Shown piece after piece: positions 62,628 through 64,000 of a stretch of 64,000 nt of DNA; position 1 is the stretch's first letter; every line of letters begins with the position of its first letter. The notes under the pieces are model-generated. The model was not told the DNA's origin, ran no database searches, and worked only from the letters and a program-made list of their open reading frames with translations. Source of the stretch: Limnohabitans sp. Rim47. GTDB lineage: Bacteria > Pseudomonadota > Gammaproteobacteria > Burkholderiales > Burkholderiaceae_C. Location: contig NZ_FBYA01000003.1 of assembly GCF_001517545.1 (NCBI RefSeq), forward strand, positions 63,128 through 127,127, given 5' to 3'. Both the position numbers and the translations under genes were made by a program.

Positions 62628-63677
62628 TCAAATTCGGTCGCGGGTGGTCTGGCGGCTCAAAGACTGGGCATTGTCGCCACGGCGTGTCGCAAACCACGCT
62701 TGTGCGTCTTCGCAGTCTTTGGCAATGCCCTTTGTCAGGGCGTCCAGACCGTCGTATTTGAGTTCGTCGTGTAGTTTGTGCAGCAGATCCACGCGGATGA
62801 TTTTACCGTAGCCCCCCTCGGGGCCCAGATCGGCGGGCCAGTCGAAGGCGTGGGTCTCCAGCAGCACCCGGCCACCGTTCACATCGGTGGGGTCCAAAGA
62901 GGGCCTGATGCCCAGATTGGCGACGCCTTTCAATGGGCAGTGAGTCAAGCCATGCACTTGCACCACGAAGATGCCGCTGGCAGCAGGCTTCCAATGCGAA
63001 AACCGCAAATTCAGGGTCCGAAAACCATCCCCCGCGCCTTCTGCGGTGGCAGCCAGTTCGCGCCCGAGCTTGCGCCCATGCACCACGTGGCCGCTGATGC
63101 TGTAGGGGCGGCCCAGCAGGGCTTGCACATCATGCAGGCGACCCTGACCCAGGGCATCGCGCACGGCCGAGCTGGATACACGCAGGCCGTGCACTTCGTA
63201 GCTGTTCATGCGAGCCACATCAAAGCCCAGACGCTGGCCCGCAGCGTCGAGCATGGCGTAATCGCCCGCCCGCTTGGCCCCAAAGCGGAAATCGTCGCCG
63301 ACTTGCACATAGCGCACGCCCAGGCCCTCGATCAGCACTTGCTGGATAAAGTTATCGGGCGATTGGCTGGCCAGTTCGGCATCGAAGGGCAAGACCACCA
63401 CTTGGTCTACGCCGCAGCGCTCCAGCTCTTGCAGCTTGTCGCGCAGGGTGGCGATGCGGGCAGGGGCCAGTTCTGGCTTGTTCAGCGCCTTGGCAAAGTA
63501 ATCGCGCGGGTGCGGCTCGAAGGTCATCACGCAGCTGGGCACGCCCCGATGGGCGGCTTCGCTGCGCAACAGCGCCAGCATGGCCTGATGCCCGCGGTGC
63601 ACGCCATCGAAATTGCCGATGGTCAGGGCGCAGGCATGGGCCAGGTCAGGGTGATGTAAGCCGCGGAAAACCTTCAT
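62628..63677 (-). CDS. ribF: Bifunctional riboflavin kinase/FAD synthetase RibF
   Basis: Makes FMN and FAD from riboflavin. 349 residues. The N-terminal adenylyltransferase domain has TIGNFDGVHRGHQ and a VSSSAVRDALGQG motif; the C-terminal kinase domain has RPYSISGHVVHGRKLGRELAA and the NGGRVLLETHAFD segment. The ATG at 63677 begins MKVFRGLHHP. It is the first gene of the ribF-ileS-lspA run and is divergent from the HNH gene. Confidence 0.97.
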   Translation of the reverse strand: MKVFRGLHHPDLAHACALTIGNFDGVHRGHQAMLALLRSEAAHRGVPSCVMTFEPHPRDYFAKALNKPELAPARIATLRDKLQELERCGVDQVVVLPFDAELASQSPDNFIQQVLIEGLGVRYVQVGDDFRFGAKRAGDYAMLDAAGQRLGFDVARMNSYEVHGLRVSSSAVRDALGQGRLHDVQALLGRPYSISGHVVHGRKLGRELAATAEGAGDGFRTLNLRFSHWKPAASGIFVVQVHGLTHCPLKGVANLGIRPSLDPTDVNGGRVLLETHAFDWPADLGPEGGYGKIIRVDLLHKLHDELKYDGLDALTKGIAKDCEDAQAWFATRRGDNAQSLSRQTTRDRI

Positions 63678-63883
63678 GTCGCTTGGGTGTTACCCGCCTG
63701 GCCAGCAAAGCGCCAGCATTCACGGGATTGTCAAAGTAAGAGGGTATATTGTGACTGAGCCCGATCCACCAGCCCGTGGCCTTTTGCAGCTTTGAAGTGA
63801 GACCTTTTTTCAAGCCATGCTGGACAGGATCGCGACGGAACTTTTCGTGTCAGTGGTTTTTGAACTGTTGAATGGAGGCGTCT

Positions 63884-64000
63884 GTGAAGGTTTTGAAACT
63901 CTCGGCCCAAGGGCTGCCGCAATCTTGGATTTCACTCGAGCAGGCGGTCACCCACTACGCCGCCGACGAGGTGCGCTGGGAAGCAGGGCAGCAAGTCGCC
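63884..64000 (+). CDS. HNH endonuclease, N-terminal fragment (runs off window)
   Basis: The 39 visible codons from a GTG read MKVLKLSAQGLPQSWISLEQ and continue to the window end. I recognise this as the N-terminus of a conserved HNH endonuclease common in Burkholderiales; the HNH motif itself lies beyond the edge. A GGAGG ribosome site 4-10 bp upstream supports the GTG start. The 206 bp separating it from ribF must hold divergent promoters. Confidence 0.8.
   Translation, partial: MKVLKLSAQGLPQSWISLEQAVTHYAADEVRWEAGQQVA

Noticed and set aside
60714..62774. Open frame of 686 codons on the plus strand opposite ileS
   Set aside because: It mirrors the isoleucyl-tRNA synthetase codons on the other strand, has low-complexity His/Gln/Val-rich translation and no recognisable domain. 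High-GC coding strands often leave the antisense frame open.
63678..63883. FMN riboswitch upstream of ribF
   Set aside because: No conserved RFN-type helices could be recognised in the 206 bp, and ribF in this position normally has none.
1..64000. tRNA, rRNA, CRISPR arrays, insertion sequences, prophage
   Set aside because: No cloverleaf-like segment, regular spaced repeats, transposase or phage protein was recognised while reading both strands by eye. A tRNA or small RNA scan was not possible here.

Overview
The window looks like a chromosomal segment of a betaproteobacterium, order Burkholderiales, most likely a Comamonadaceae relative (a Limnohabitans/Rhodoferax-like organism is my inference). 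The signs are the ribF-ileS-lspA order, a ctaC-D-G-E cluster with DUF2244, DUF2970 and DUF2909 proteins, recJ beside lolCD, two Bug-type tripartite tricarboxylate transporter (TTT) binding proteins, rpoH/ftsY/M16/rsmD/coaD in a row, and moderately high GC with frequent TTG leucine codons. There is no rRNA, recognisable tRNA, phage, transposase or CRISPR. It is mostly core genome with a few accessory operons.

Layout. 1-12743 is a phosphate/arsenate block: ppx (cut by the window edge), an arsenate-detoxification operon (GAPDH-arsJ-arsR), the phosphatase phoX, and pstSCAB-phoU-phoB-phoR. Four promoters here (ppx, the ars operon, phoX, pstS) carry 7-bp TGTCA-type repeats at 11-bp spacing, followed after exactly 10 bp by a -10-like hexamer, the layout expected of PhoB-activated promoters. 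12949-16676 is a haem-protein operon (SHP, dihaem cytochrome, cytochrome b561) with its own two-component system. 16673-23011 holds a P-type ATPase, an unknown membrane protein, a MaoC hydratase, trmL, comF and a BioC-like protein. 23107-32822 is the aa3-type cytochrome oxidase cluster with haem A synthesis and copper assembly factors. 32898-36259 runs leftward: a TTT binding protein, rpoH with a perfect CIRCE operator, and ftsY. 36288-46979 holds an M16 protease pair, rsmD, coaD, recJ with an rpfE-like gene, lolCD, tatD and a spermidine-synthase-like gene. 47134-54428 is a TTT transporter with a gamma-glutamyltransferase-like enzyme, a hydrolase, a DMT permease and a non-canonical SDR. 54583-57881 is an amino-acid export module (LysR regulator, LysE, PaiB) and another DMT permease. 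58006-64000 holds a quinone oxidoreductase, lspA-ileS-ribF and the start of an HNH endonuclease gene.

How it fits together. Phosphate starvation would activate PhoB and induce Pst, PhoX and Ppx. Arsenate can enter through phosphate transporters. The nearby ars operon makes 1-arseno-3-phosphoglycerate with GAPDH and exports it with ArsJ. A PhoB-like site in front of that operon suggests arsenate defence is wired into the phosphate-starvation response; this is the observation I would check first. The second is HrcA control of rpoH, implied by the CIRCE element. Coordinates and motifs were read by eye; no database search was run.
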